This document shows, in pieces, positions 45,319 to 62,327 of a DNA stretch of 64,000 bases (position 1 is its first letter; the number at the start of each line of letters is the position of its first letter). The DNA lies in contig NZ_WTUY01000004.1 in assembly GCF_009882945.1 (NCBI RefSeq), forward strand, positions 1-64,000, given 5' to 3'. The translations under genes and the position numbers were made by a program. Below the pieces are notes generated by a model. That model had not been told where the DNA came from, searched no databases, and saw only the letters and a list, made by a program, of their open reading frames with translations. The DNA comes from Alcanivorax sp. DP30 (lineage in GTDB: Bacteria; Pseudomonadota; Gammaproteobacteria; Pseudomonadales; Alcanivoracaceae).

Positions 45319-46104
45319 TTATTCCACTTGCTCACAGAAACTGTTCGGCCCCATATTTACCGTGGTTGTACATTGCCATTCCACCCCTCGCACGCTACCG
45401 GCATCCATAGGCCAGGTACTCAGGGAATGGCCCTCCAGCCGGCCAGCCAGTTCCAGTTTCAACAGCCCATCCTGTAGCAGGTAAGCACGCTTGATTCGCT
45501 CACCCACCACCTGCTCCGGTGCCACCCCAATACTGGAAAGGTCCTCCGGCCAATCACCGGTCATGGCGTAATATTCGACAATACGCATCCGCAGCGCAGC
45601 AACCGTACCGAAAACCTGTGAAAGTTCTGCACGGTCACGACTGCTGCTGAACAGTTCCCAGGTCTTCGGGTCAACCCCTGGTGGCGGCGGGTTATCGGAT
45701 TCAGCAACCGGCGCCGGATTGCCGGCAGGCATGGGAACTCGCAGCGCCAGAGCATCAATATCAGCGTCATAGCGTGCCCGTACCGAGCAACGGGAGCCTG
45801 TCCACCGGCGCCCCTGCACATCGGGCTTTTCTGCGAACAACTGACTCCGGTAGGCATCATCCAGTACAGCCTGCTCCAGCCCCTGATCCTTATAAGCCAG
45901 GCGACGCTGCTCATAGGCATCGGTGGCGGAGATCACACTGAGCAGACTGACATGCAGCTCTTCGGTCATCTTTGTCAACGCACGATCACAGACCTGGCGC
46001 TCAGTCTCCCCGTCCTCGGCGCGCTCCACCTTTGCCAGCGCCAAAGACATGGAAAGCGCAGGTAGCGACCACCCCAGCAACAGCACTACAACCACTATCC
46101 TCAT
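45319..46104 (-). CDS. Exported protein with a pilin-like C-terminal region
   Basis: I start at ATG 46104 (GGGGG upstream), giving 261 residues with a signal peptide (MRIVVVVLLLGWSLPALSMS). After about 140 residues without recognised motifs, a C-terminal part (RMRIVEYYAMTGDWPEDLSSIGV ... GRLEGHSLSTWPMDAGSVRGVEWQCTT) resembles type IV pilin globular domains, which have a Y-x-x-x-G-x-W-P motif and a late cysteine pair. It lacks the N-terminal pilin helix and methylation site. This would be a soluble periplasmic protein sharing the pilin fold; the link is inferred from pattern only. Confidence 0.6.
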   Translation of the reverse strand: MRIVVVVLLLGWSLPALSMSLALAKVERAEDGETERQVCDRALTKMTEELHVSLLSVISATDAYEQRRLAYKDQGLEQAVLDDAYRSQLFAEKPDVQGRRWTGSRCSVRARYDADIDALALRVPMPAGNPAPVAESDNPPPPGVDPKTWELFSSSRDRAELSQVFGTVAALRMRIVEYYAMTGDWPEDLSSIGVAPEQVVGERIKRAYLLQDGLLKLELAGRLEGHSLSTWPMDAGSVRGVEWQCTTTVNMGPNSFCEQVE

Positions 46105-46164
46105 CACGCCCCCATTATGATTCATCATGGCCCCAGCCCCAGGAGCAGGGTCGCCCCTGACTTT

Positions 46165-46608
46165 TTAAAGTCCGAAAGCACCGGCGACTGAATGCCTGGA
46201 TCTCATCTCGTTCATGCACATCTCCCGAGCCCTGCTGCTTGGGTATTTGCGCTGCATTTCAGATTGGTACTTTTCCCTGAATGCCTCAAAGTCGGAGGAA
46301 ACGTTCTCATCGAAGACCGCTGCATAATGCTTTATACAAGGCTCCGCCTGGGCATAATCCGCCGCCAGGGTTTCGCGGCATACCCCCACCTTTCTCCGAC
46401 CAAAGTTGTGCACCAACGCATCCAGGTTCACGTCGATGATCAGTTCAGCCCGGTCACTGTCACTCAAATTCGGCCCTCTGCTCTCCCGGACTTTCTGGTG
46501 GATCAGGTGTTCGCAGGATGATTCCGGATACGGATTCGCAGAGACCATGTTGCTACTGACTGAGAGCAGCAATAACGCGCCCCATACCACTACAGACTTT
46601 GCCCGCAT
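46165..46608 (-). CDS. Exported protein of unknown function
   Basis: The 147-residue protein has GGGAGG upstream of ATG 46608 and a signal peptide (VVVWGALLLLSVSSNMVSA). The mature part is helical-looking and charged, with four cysteines (SSCEH, GVCRE, EPCIK, EMCMN), probably two disulfides. No family recognised. It precedes the pilin-like gene on the same strand by about 60 bases, so co-expression is likely. Confidence 0.7.
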   Translation of the reverse strand: MRAKSVVVWGALLLLSVSSNMVSANPYPESSCEHLIHQKVRESRGPNLSDSDRAELIIDVNLDALVHNFGRRKVGVCRETLAADYAQAEPCIKHYAAVFDENVSSDFEAFREKYQSEMQRKYPSSRAREMCMNEMRSRHSVAGAFGL

Positions 46609-46679
46609 AAAACGTCCTCCCTCATTGGCCGGGACGTGTCTGACATCAGCAGACCGGATCCGCTCAGCCGCCCCCTTTT

Positions 46680-47741
46680 CTATTTGGTACCGAACTCGTG
46701 TACCGCTTCGATAAATACCCGGGCATGTTCCGGGTCCACCTGCGGTGTAATCCCGTGCCCCAGATTGAAGATATGCCCCGGGTGATCCCCGAAATCGTCC
46801 AGGATACGTTTCACTTCTGCTCGGATGGCATCCGGTGAGGCATAGAGTACCGCAGGGTCCATATTGCCCTGCAACGCAACCTTGTGCCCGACACGGCGAC
46901 GGGCTTCGCCGATATTGATGGTCCAGTCCAGCCCCAGGGCATCACAGCCGGTCTCCGCCATGGATTCCAGCCACAGTCCGCCGTTCTTGGTGAACAGGAT
47001 GACCGGCACCTTGCGGCCATCGTGATCGCGAATCAGGCCATCCACAATCTGCTTCATGTACTTCAGTGAGAACTGCTGATACGCCTCGGCGGACAGCGCC
47101 CCACCCCAGGTATCAAAAATCTGGACAGCCTGGGCCCCGGCACGAATCTGGGCATTCAGATAGGACGTCACCGACTGCGCCAGCTTGTCCAGCATGGCGT
47201 GGGCCAGTTCCGGCTGGCTGTAAACCATGCCCTTGAGATGACGGAAGTCCTTGCTGGAGCCGCCCTCAACCATATAAGTGGCCAGGGTCCAGGGACTGCC
47301 CGAAAAGCCGATCAATGGCACACGGCCATTCAGGGCACCACGGATAGTGCTGACGGCATTCATCACATAGCCCAGGTCGGTCTCGGGGTCGGGGATCGGC
47401 AGGGCCGCCACATCCGCCTCGGTACGCACCACCTTCTTGAATTTGGGACCTTCACCGGTCTCGAAATACAACCCCAGCCCCATGGCATCAGGAATCGTGA
47501 GAATATCGGAGAACAGAATGGCCGCATCCAGCGGGTAGCGCTCCAGCGGCTGCAACGTCACCTCGCAGGCCAGATCTGCATTCTTGCAAAGATCCATGAA
47601 CGATCCCGCATGCTCACGGCTGGCCCGGTATTCCGGCAGATAACGCCCGGCCTGTCGCATCATCCAAATGGGCGTGCGTTCGACGGATTCGCGATTAAGG
47701 GCGCGGAGAAACAGGTCGTTCTGGAGAGGAGCGAAAGTCAT
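46680..47741 (-). CDS. hemE: Uroporphyrinogen decarboxylase
   Basis: HemE converts uroporphyrinogen III to coproporphyrinogen III. The start at ATG 47741 ([23 protein letters not shown] seven bases upstream) is the conserved one; upstream codons cross a dispersed repeat. 353 residues. Motifs are [17 protein letters not shown], the [12 protein letters not shown] block and [12 protein letters not shown], and the final [20 protein letters not shown]. It follows gltD in the order usual for the group. Confidence 0.98.
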   Translation of the reverse strand: MTFAPLQNDLFLRALNRESVERTPIWMMRQAGRYLPEYRASREHAGSFMDLCKNADLACEVTLQPLERYPLDAAILFSDILTIPDAMGLGLYFETGEGPKFKKVVRTEADVAALPIPDPETDLGYVMNAVSTIRGALNGRVPLIGFSGSPWTLATYMVEGGSSKDFRHLKGMVYSQPELAHAMLDKLAQSVTSYLNAQIRAGAQAVQIFDTWGGALSAEAYQQFSLKYMKQIVDGLIRDHDGRKVPVILFTKNGGLWLESMAETGCDALGLDWTINIGEARRRVGHKVALQGNMDPAVLYASPDAIRAEVKRILDDFGDHPGHIFNLGHGITPQVDPEHARVFIEAVHEFGTK

Positions 47742-47753
47742 TGTTGGTCCTAT

Positions 47754-47786
47754 CAGTCTGACGTCGGACGTCTGACGCCGGACGCC
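47754..47786. repeat. Dispersed GTCTGACGTC repeat upstream of hemE
   Basis: CAGTCTGACGTCGGACG and TCTGACGCCGGACGCC form a nearly direct pair just ahead of the hemE start, of the same family as the sequence at 47874. Confidence 0.55.
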
Positions 47787-47843
47787 CTGAAACAAATTAC
47801 AGAATTCAGCACTTTACCTTATTCCCGGCTCTGTGCGCATAAC

Positions 47844-47869
47844 AAAAAGGCCCGCAATGCGGGCCTTTT
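47844..47869. terminator. Bidirectional terminator after gltD
   Basis: AAAAAGGCCCGC pairs with GCGGGCCTTTT around AAT, about 40 bases after the gltD stop. Confidence 0.88.
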
Positions 47870-47873
47870 GCAT

Positions 47874-47905
47874 CCGACGTCAGACATCAGTTCCGACGTC
47901 CGACC
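47874..47905. repeat. Dispersed GTCAGAC/GACGTC repeat after gltD
   Basis: CCGACGTCAGACATCAG and TTCCGACGTCCGACC lie between the terminator and the gltD stop; the CCGACGTC unit is present twice. Confidence 0.55.
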
Positions 47906-47909
47906 GGAC

Positions 47910-53812
<5,903 letters not shown>

Positions 53813-53977
53813 CAAAACCTTTTCCTCTTGAAATTCAGAGACTTACAGAAGGCAAATGGCGTCAGACTAGAGGTGACGGCAAAAAAGGGATATGCATTCT
53901 ACACATTGCAGGGTTGGGCGACAAATTGAACACGCGCCCAACCCTTATTCTGGCCTGCCTGGGCGGCAGCGAACATC

Positions 53978-55447
53978 CTAAAGTTCGCTGCGAATGTCGC
54001 CCATCTTGCGGGGAAAAGGCCCGGCCTGCTGCAACTTTGCAGGAAGAGAAGACTTGGCATCCAGAGCAGCCTGACGGCTGGAATAATCCCCGGAAAGTAC
54101 CAACCAGACCACTTTACCATTGCGCTGAGCCTCGTAGTAGGCCCCTTTTCGGGCCACCTGATCCAGCACCCTTCTGGCGCCCTCCTGCTGGCCGGTGGCG
54201 GTGATTTGCAGGAACCAGCGATCGTCATCCACCGTGGCCAACCAGCCCGCATGGCGATAGCCTTGCGCATCCACAAGCGGCGCAGGCTCCCGGGCAGCCT
54301 GCTCTTCCGGCTCGGTTACCGCAGGCTCTTGCTGAACAGGAACCTCTGGCTCTTCCGGCAGGGTCATGACGGTATCTTTTGGCGGCGGATCAGACTGCAT
54401 GACCGGATCAGCCACCGGCTCAAGGATAACGTCTCCTTCATCGCGGGCTTCCGGCGCCGGATTTTGCAGGTCTTCCAATCGGGCCACAGGCTTCATGGTC
54501 GGTGCAAGCGGCTGGACCTCACCATCGCCCTCAGGCACTTCTTCCTCAACCTCGGAAGCTGCCGGCACAGGCAGCGCAATGGCTCGGGTGGCGTCCTCCT
54601 GTTCAGGGCCTGAAGACAAGGCAACCCACAACAGCACTACCACAACCAGCAAGCCTGCCACCGCAGCAATATGGCGCCAGGGCGGCGGCGCTTTCACCGC
54701 CCGCACAGCCTCATCTTCTGCGTCATACTCATCTTCATCTGCATCCTCATCGACTGCAGATTCATCAAACTCATCGCCGGCATCATGAGCGGCAAAGCGC
54801 ATATCGTCATCACCGGCAAGCACTCCTGACCCCGGAGCGGACCTAGTGGAAAGCGCCTCGAGCAGCGCCCCCAGATTGCCCGCCGCCTGCTGGCACTGCG
54901 CCTCCGACTCGGCATCGTCCAGCTCGAGCCCCAACACAAACCAGGCGAGATCCTGCACATCTTCCGCCGCCAGCACCGGCAACGTAAGTACATCATCAAT
55001 TCCCAATCCAGCCGCTCTGACCTGTTCCACCACGCCAGGCAAACCGCCAAAGAAATACCCCAGACGACCCGCCAGCTTTTGCTTCAGTGAGGCCATGGTA
55101 GACAGCGCCTCGGCAGACAGCTGCTCACTGTTATCCACCACTACCACGATGCGCCCATCCACCAGGGTGCGCCGCAGGGTTTCCGGTAATGCTGCACGGT
55201 CAATATCAAAATGGCGCAGCAGGGCATCCACGACAACATTACCGTCATGCTCATCACTGCCATCAATGCGCACCACTTCCAGATCATCAAGCAGCGCCAT
55301 GACAGCCTGACCCAGCAAGGTAGAAACTCCACTACCCGCCTCGCCATCCAGCACCACCACAGACCCCAGTCCGGCATGGGCCGTTAGCGCATCCAGATAA
55401 TCGCCGCGGGAGGCACCACTGAAAAAACGATCGTCATCAAACTCCAC
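53978..55447 (-). CDS. damX: DamX-like cell division protein with SPOR domain
   Basis: The likely start is GTG at 55447 ([11 protein letters not shown]), 11 bases inside the end of aroB; 489 residues. The N-terminal part is AAA ATPase-like ([19 protein letters not shown]), but the Walker A lysine is replaced by valine. An acidic stretch ([19 protein letters not shown]), one membrane helix ([21 protein letters not shown]), an E/P/D-rich linker and a C-terminal SPOR domain ([18 protein letters not shown] ... [16 protein letters not shown]) follow. SPOR binds denuded septal glycan. DamX proteins follow aroB throughout gammaproteobacteria. Confidence 0.88.
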   Translation of the reverse strand: MEFDDDRFFSGASRGDYLDALTAHAGLGSVVVLDGEAGSGVSTLLGQAVMALLDDLEVVRIDGSDEHDGNVVVDALLRHFDIDRAALPETLRRTLVDGRIVVVVDNSEQLSAEALSTMASLKQKLAGRLGYFFGGLPGVVEQVRAAGLGIDDVLTLPVLAAEDVQDLAWFVLGLELDDAESEAQCQQAAGNLGALLEALSTRSAPGSGVLAGDDDMRFAAHDAGDEFDESAVDEDADEDEYDAEDEAVRAVKAPPPWRHIAAVAGLLVVVVLLWVALSSGPEQEDATRAIALPVPAASEVEEEVPEGDGEVQPLAPTMKPVARLEDLQNPAPEARDEGDVILEPVADPVMQSDPPPKDTVMTLPEEPEVPVQQEPAVTEPEEQAAREPAPLVDAQGYRHAGWLATVDDDRWFLQITATGQQEGARRVLDQVARKGAYYEAQRNGKVVWLVLSGDYSSRQAALDAKSSLPAKLQQAGPFPRKMGDIRSEL

Positions 55448-56516
55448 AAAACGCCTCCAGGGTCCGATCCAGCGCACCCTTGTCATAATCTGCCGTGACC
55501 ACAGCCTGCCCCAGCGCTTTGAGCAACACCAGGCGAAGCTGCCCGTTGTGCACCTTCTTATCCATGGACATCAAATCGAGAAACTGATCCGGTGTCATGC
55601 CTTCGGGCACTGACACCGGCAACTCCCAGCGGGCCAGCAGTGCCGTCAAAGCCGACTCCAGATCCGGGTCGAGCCAGCCAAGCTCGCAGGACATTCGCAC
55701 TGCCATGATCATTCCCATGGCCACAGCCTCACCATGTAGCCAGCGGGTGTAGCCCGTTGCTGTTTCCATGGCATGACCAAAGGTATGACCCAGATTGAGC
55801 AACGCGCGATTACCCTGTTCGGTCTCGTCATCCACTACTACCTGCGCCTTGTTTTCACAGCTTCGATAGATGGCTTCTGCAAGCAGGCTTGCCTCTCTGG
55901 ACAACAACTTGTCGTTGTTGGTTTCCAGCCAGTGGTAAAAGTCAGGATCACGAATCAGCCCATACTTGACCACTTCGGCATAACCTGCTGCCAGTTCACG
56001 GGCAGGTAACGTATCAAGCACCCGGGTATCAATCAGCACGAGCCGAGGCTGATAGAAGGCGCCAATCATATTTTTGCCACAGGGATGATTGACCGCGGTC
56101 TTTCCTCCAACCGAGGAGTCCACCTGGGCCAGCAGTGTCGTGGGCACCTGAATAAAATCCACCCCACGCTGATAGCAGGCGGCCGCAAAACCCACCATAT
56201 CCCCGATCACCCCACCGCCCAGCGCAATAAGGGTCGTGGTGCGCGAGTGACGCTTGCTCATTAGCGCATCGAAGATGGTTTCCAGGGTTTCAAGGGTCTT
56301 GTACTTCTCTCCGTCAGGGAGAATCAGGGTGTCACACTGAATACCGTCAAACTGGCGGGTCAGTTTATCGAGATAGAGAGGGCCTACGGTTTCATTGGTG
56401 ACAATCATCACCTGATTGCCACTGACCTGCTCCGCCAGCGGAAAGCTGTCGAGCAACCCTTCACCGATGTGAATGGGGTAACTGCGCTCGGCAAGAGCCA
56501 CCTGAAGTGTGCGCAT
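55437..56516 (-). CDS. aroB: 3-dehydroquinate synthase
   Basis: AroB cyclises DAHP in the shikimate pathway, using NAD and zinc. I choose the second of two adjacent ATGs (56516) because GGAG is better spaced; 359 residues. Motifs are [52 protein letters not shown] and the zinc His in [13 protein letters not shown]. It follows aroK by about 60 bases. Confidence 0.98.
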   Translation of the reverse strand: MRTLQVALAERSYPIHIGEGLLDSFPLAEQVSGNQVMIVTNETVGPLYLDKLTRQFDGIQCDTLILPDGEKYKTLETLETIFDALMSKRHSRTTTLIALGGGVIGDMVGFAAACYQRGVDFIQVPTTLLAQVDSSVGGKTAVNHPCGKNMIGAFYQPRLVLIDTRVLDTLPARELAAGYAEVVKYGLIRDPDFYHWLETNNDKLLSREASLLAEAIYRSCENKAQVVVDDETEQGNRALLNLGHTFGHAMETATGYTRWLHGEAVAMGMIMAVRMSCELGWLDPDLESALTALLARWELPVSVPEGMTPDQFLDLMSMDKKVHNGQLRLVLLKALGQAVVTADYDKGALDRTLEAFCGV

Positions 56517-56579
56517 CATCTCTCCGCAATTTGAATTATCGACCCAGCCAGGCGAGAGCCGCCTGCTGGCTTGCGGGTA

Positions 56580-57113
56580 TTATCCTTGCCGATGGGAGGC
56601 CAAACAAGCCAACACGTCATCCGCCACTTTTTTGAGATTACCCGATGCCGTGGACACCACATGATGGGCCACTTCGCGATAAAGCGGATCTCGCTCTGCG
56701 AACAGGGCTTCAAGACGGGCCTGAGGATCCGCCGTCTGCAGCAGCGGACGATTGCGGTCATTGCGGGTACGGGACAGTTGCACCTCTACCGGGGTCCACA
56801 GGTAAACGACACAGCCGCGATCATGCAGCAGCGTCCGATTCTCCGGCGTCACCACCACACCGCCACCGGTTGCCAGCACAATACCATCAAGCGCCGTCAG
56901 CTCTTCGATAACCTCATGCTCGCGACGACGAAAGCCGGTCTCCCCTTCCATATCAAAAATCCAGGGAATATCAGCACCGGTCTTTTCTTCGATGACCCGG
57001 TCAGAGTCGTAGAAAGGGTAATCCAGAATCTGGGAAAGGTGTCGGCCCAGGGTGCTTTTACCTGCACCCATGGGTCCGACCAGTATCAAGGAAGGGTTAC
57101 TTGTTTCTATCAC
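56580..57113 (-). CDS. aroK: Shikimate kinase
   Basis: AroK phosphorylates shikimate. It starts with GTG at 57113, overlapping the pilQ stop by four bases (GTGA). The 177 residues have the P-loop GPMGAGKST at 13-21, the shikimate-binding DSDRVIEEKTGADIPWIF, GGGVV and the lid RNDRNRPLLQ. Coupling to pilQ makes the pil-aro-damX group look like one transcript, an arrangement common in the class. Confidence 0.98.
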   Translation of the reverse strand: MIETSNPSLILVGPMGAGKSTLGRHLSQILDYPFYDSDRVIEEKTGADIPWIFDMEGETGFRRREHEVIEELTALDGIVLATGGGVVVTPENRTLLHDRGCVVYLWTPVEVQLSRTRNDRNRPLLQTADPQARLEALFAERDPLYREVAHHVVSTASGNLKKVADDVLACLASHRQG

Positions 57114-59266
57114 CGAGTCGCCAACGCATCCTTCATCAAGCGTGGCGTAATGAAGATCAGCAATTCCTGCTTGCTATCACGCTTGACGGTCTTCTTGAAC
57201 AGGTTTCCGATCCACGGCAAATCACCCAGAAAGGGAGTCTTGGTAACCGCGTTGATCTTTTCCTGCTGGAAGATACCACCAAGCACTACGGTTTCGCCAT
57301 CATTTACCAGCACCGAGGTTTCCACCCGGTTGGTATCAATGGCTGCAGAGCCATCAGAGCTGAAAGAGTCATTATTCACCTTCAATGCCATGATGATATT
57401 GCCATCGGGAGTAATATGCGGAGTCACTTCCAGCCGCAATTCGGCCTCGACAAAGTCGATCGCTGTCGCACCCGCATTGGTCGCTGTCTCGAAAGGCACC
57501 TGCTGGCCCGACGCAATCACGGCAGGCTGCTGGTCTGCGGTCAGTACCTTGGGCGTTGCCACCAGCTCACCATGGCCTTCCGCTTCCAGGGCAGACAGTT
57601 CCAGCTCGATCAGGCCGGAAGCCAGCGATGTGAAGCCCACCGCAAAGCGGGAAGCATCGGCTGAGTCCACACCCAGATCCACAATCAGGTCATCGCCATT
57701 CTCGATTTCCTCAAATTCGAAGTCATCGGGGCCGAAATCCACGTCATCAGGGTCCAGCGGCGTGTTACCACCCGCAATGGTCGCATCAACGTTGGTCTGG
57801 TGCAGGTTGCGGATAGACTGCAAACGCCCCGAAAAGCCATAGGTGCGCTTGTCCTGCAGCATGCTTTCGCCATCAAAGCCCAGCCCACCCCAACGCACAC
57901 CAAATTCGTCGGAAATATCGTTGGTGGCCACAACAACACGCGCCTCAATCAGCACCTGCTGCACCGGAACATCCAGCTGCTCAATCAACTCGCGAATGTC
58001 CTGCAGCTTGGCCGCAGTATCCTGAACGATCAGTGTATTGGTGCGCTGATCGACCACGACAGAACCACGCTCGGAAACCAGTGCATCTCCTTTCCCGCCA
58101 GCATTACTGATCAGGTTTTTGAGCTCACCGGCATTGGCATAGTTGATATTGATGTACTGGGTACGAAGAGGAGCCAGCGCTTCGATTTTTTTCTGGCTTT
58201 CGAGCTCCAGCTGTTCACGTGCCGCGATCTCATCTGCCGGCGCCACCAGCAAGACATTGCCGACCTGGCGCTTGTCCAGCCCTTTGGTCTTGAGAATCAG
58301 CTCCAGCGCCTGATCCCAGGGTACATTCTGAAGACGCAGAGTAATGCGACCATCAACCGTATCCGACGCCACCAGATTCAAGCCGGTGAAATCAGCGATC
58401 AACTGCAAGACAGAGCGAACCTCGATATCCTGAAAATTAAGGGATAGCTTCTCACCGGTGTACTCAAAAGCATCCTTCTTTTTGCGCTCTACTTCTGCTC
58501 GCGTAACCGGCTTCACATTAATACTGAACTGGTTATCGGCTTGGTAGGCCAGATATTCCCACACTCCGGTGGGCTCAATTTCGATGATCGTGCTGCCATC
58601 TGCGACCTTGACATCGACCATTTTTACCGGGGTCGCGAAGTCAGTGACATCAAGCTTGCGAATCAGTTCGTCAGGCACACCAGCGCCTACAAACCTGGCA
58701 ACGATACGCCCCCCCTCTTCCTGGACATCCACAGGAATAGACGCCTTGGAAAGATTGACAATGACCCGGCCCTCGCCTTCATCGCCACGTCGAAAATCCA
58801 CTCCGTTCACCGCCGACTCGCCAGATGCCACAGATGTCTCTGTCGCCGTGGTTTTCTCTCCGCCCAGCATGACAACCAGCGAATCACCGTCAACACTGGT
58901 GGTGTAAGCAGTAAGAGAATCCAGATTGAAGATCAATCGGGTTCGATCTTTCGCTTCAACAATGGTGACACTGCGGGCATTACCGGTGCCTAGATTCTGT
59001 CGTTTGCCGGCAACATCGGTGTCAGCACCCAGCAGATCCAGAGCGATCCTGGCGGGCTGCTCAATGCTATAGCCTTTGGACTCTGGCACTCCGCCTTCGA
59101 ACTTGAGGCGCACCTCCATGGAGTCCCCGGACAATGAATTCGCCTCAATCGACTTCAGGGTCGAAGCATCGGCAATGGTGCTGAGGCCCCCCAGCATGCC
59201 AACCAGGGCCACCCCCACCAGACGCCGGGAAGCGCTTATATTTTTCTTCATCTTTGTAGTTTTCAT
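57110..59266 (-). CDS. pilQ: Type IV pilus secretin PilQ
   Basis: PilQ forms the outer-membrane gate for the pilus. The 718 residues contain a signal segment, two AMIN domains (about 30-130 and 150-240), a secretin/TonB short N-domain (YTGEKLSLNFQDIEVRSVLQLIADFTGLNLVAS), a NolW-like N domain and the C-terminal secretin domain with VPFLGDLPWIGNLFKK and LLIFITPRLM. The first codons hold two possible ATGs (59266 and five codons on). Last gene of pilMNOPQ. Confidence 0.98.
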   Translation of the reverse strand: MKTTKMKKNISASRRLVGVALVGMLGGLSTIADASTLKSIEANSLSGDSMEVRLKFEGGVPESKGYSIEQPARIALDLLGADTDVAGKRQNLGTGNARSVTIVEAKDRTRLIFNLDSLTAYTTSVDGDSLVVMLGGEKTTATETSVASGESAVNGVDFRRGDEGEGRVIVNLSKASIPVDVQEEGGRIVARFVGAGVPDELIRKLDVTDFATPVKMVDVKVADGSTIIEIEPTGVWEYLAYQADNQFSINVKPVTRAEVERKKKDAFEYTGEKLSLNFQDIEVRSVLQLIADFTGLNLVASDTVDGRITLRLQNVPWDQALELILKTKGLDKRQVGNVLLVAPADEIAAREQLELESQKKIEALAPLRTQYININYANAGELKNLISNAGGKGDALVSERGSVVVDQRTNTLIVQDTAAKLQDIRELIEQLDVPVQQVLIEARVVVATNDISDEFGVRWGGLGFDGESMLQDKRTYGFSGRLQSIRNLHQTNVDATIAGGNTPLDPDDVDFGPDDFEFEEIENGDDLIVDLGVDSADASRFAVGFTSLASGLIELELSALEAEGHGELVATPKVLTADQQPAVIASGQQVPFETATNAGATAIDFVEAELRLEVTPHITPDGNIIMALKVNNDSFSSDGSAAIDTNRVETSVLVNDGETVVLGGIFQQEKINAVTKTPFLGDLPWIGNLFKKTVKRDSKQELLIFITPRLMKDALATR

Positions 59267-59286
59267 AACTGGATCCCCAGCGACTG

Positions 59287-59817
59287 TTATTCGGTGATTG
59301 AAACGTTACTGGCACGCTCTACCCAGCCGTCACGACCATCCGGAACGACCTCGACAAGACTGACTTTTGCTTCGGACACATCCCTGACCCGCCCGAAATT
59401 TTTCCCCATATGACTACCTGGCCGCACCCGCGTCACCGCCCCGGAAGGATCGGCAATCAGCGCCTGCAACGGCTCACCCGGACGCGCGATGGTGCCCACC
59501 ATTTTCAACGCATCCAGTGAGAATCGTTCCAGATATTCCTTCGGCCGCCCCAGATCAGGCTCCACCTTGCGCCCATCCGGCACGGCAATCAGCTTTTGAT
59601 CCACAGGCGGACTAAACGGCGAACGCAACTGATGCGCAGAATAAGCATAGGAGGCCACAGGCTTGAACTCCGGCGGCGGCTCGATACGCCCGCGAGGACG
59701 GGCCTTGATTTCTTCCAGCCGCGCATCCAGCTCACCGAGATTCGCCCCCGAACTACACCCCCCCATAGAGAGAAAAGTCAGAAGCACAACGGGAAATAGC
59801 ATTATTTTTTTCATCAT
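59287..59817 (-). CDS. pilP: Type IV pilus assembly lipoprotein PilP
   Basis: PilP links the inner-membrane PilMNO platform to PilQ. The 176 residues start with a lipoprotein signal (FPVVLLTFLSMGGCSSG), then an unstructured proline-rich segment and a beta-sandwich with GTIARPGEPLQALIADPSGAVTRVRPGSHMG and GRVRDVSEAKVSLVEVVPDGRDGW. It lies between pilO and pilQ. Confidence 0.96.
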   Translation of the reverse strand: MMKKIMLFPVVLLTFLSMGGCSSGANLGELDARLEEIKARPRGRIEPPPEFKPVASYAYSAHQLRSPFSPPVDQKLIAVPDGRKVEPDLGRPKEYLERFSLDALKMVGTIARPGEPLQALIADPSGAVTRVRPGSHMGKNFGRVRDVSEAKVSLVEVVPDGRDGWVERASNVSITE

Positions 59818-59823
59818 GCCCCC

Positions 59824-60500
59824 TTACCTTTTCTTACCCTTGCCCGATTTTCCGGACTTCGCGTCATCCTTGCTGGAATAGCGATAGGTTTTAGCTGTGA
59901 TATCCAGATACAACAACCCCAATGCCGCGAGGTTGTTTTTGCTCCCTTCAGGGCGAGATACCGTGTAATCGTGCAGAGTGACAATACGAGGAAGCGCTGC
60001 CACACCAGACACAAACGATCCAAAGCTATGATAGTCACCAATGGCCTTGATCTGAATGGGGAGTTCCACATAGAACTCTTTCTCTGCCTCATTCTTCAGC
60101 GCGATTTCTTCGAATTCCAGACCACTCCCCAAACCCGTATGAGTGATATCCTCCAGAAGCCCGGGCACCTCTGTATCTTTCGGCAACTGCTTCAACAACG
60201 CCCCGAAGGTCTGCTCCATTTCGGCCAACTGTTTGCGGTACTGATCCAGATTGTGTGCCTCAAAGGCCTTTTTCTCGAACGCCGTCAAAAGCGTCTCTTC
60301 TTCAGCCCGCTGGCGTTCCAGCTCCACATTCATGTCACTGATTGCAAGGAAGTAACCCAGCCCAAGCACAAGCAACAAGACCAGCACAGCGGCAACAGCC
60401 TTGACCGGCGCAGGCCAGCCACCCACATTCTCAAAGTCCAGGGAGTTGATTTGATCAACCAGCTCCCGCAAATCCATATTCTTCAACTCAGAGGCATTCA

Positions 60501-60501
<1 letters not shown>
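59824..60501 (-). CDS. pilO: Type IV pilus inner membrane platform protein PilO
   Basis: The 225 residues carry a short cytoplasmic lead (LRELVDQINSLDFENVGGWP), one membrane helix (AVAAVLVLLLVLGLGYFLA), a coiled coil (LERQRAEEETLLTAFEKKAFEAHNLDQYRKQLAEMEQ) and a ferredoxin-like periplasmic domain. It forms heterodimers with PilN. The ATG shares a base with the pilN stop (TAATG). Confidence 0.96.
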
Positions 60502-62146
<1,645 letters not shown>

Positions 62147-62173
62147 TTATTATTGAAGTGTTTTTTCTTGCTA

Positions 62174-62202
62174 AAGATACACTTACAGGTTTTTTATGTC
62201 GA
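62174..62202 (-). promoter_or_regulatory. Possible sigma-70 promoter for the pil operon
   Basis: On the minus strand TCGACA (-35, 5 of 6), a 17-base spacer and TATCTT (-10, 4 of 6) lie about 45 bases ahead of pilM. An inverted repeat ACTTACA (62181-62187) / TGTAAGT (62214-62220) spans the -35 element and could be an operator. Confidence 0.4.
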
Positions 62203-62327
62203 ATTACTTTAGGTGTAAGTAATAGCAGAACAGATATTAGATCACAACAACCTTTCCACCATATAATGATCCACTTCACGGGCCGGCTAGGCCTTTCTAC
62301 CGATCCCAGCCAGTAGTTGCCGAAAAC

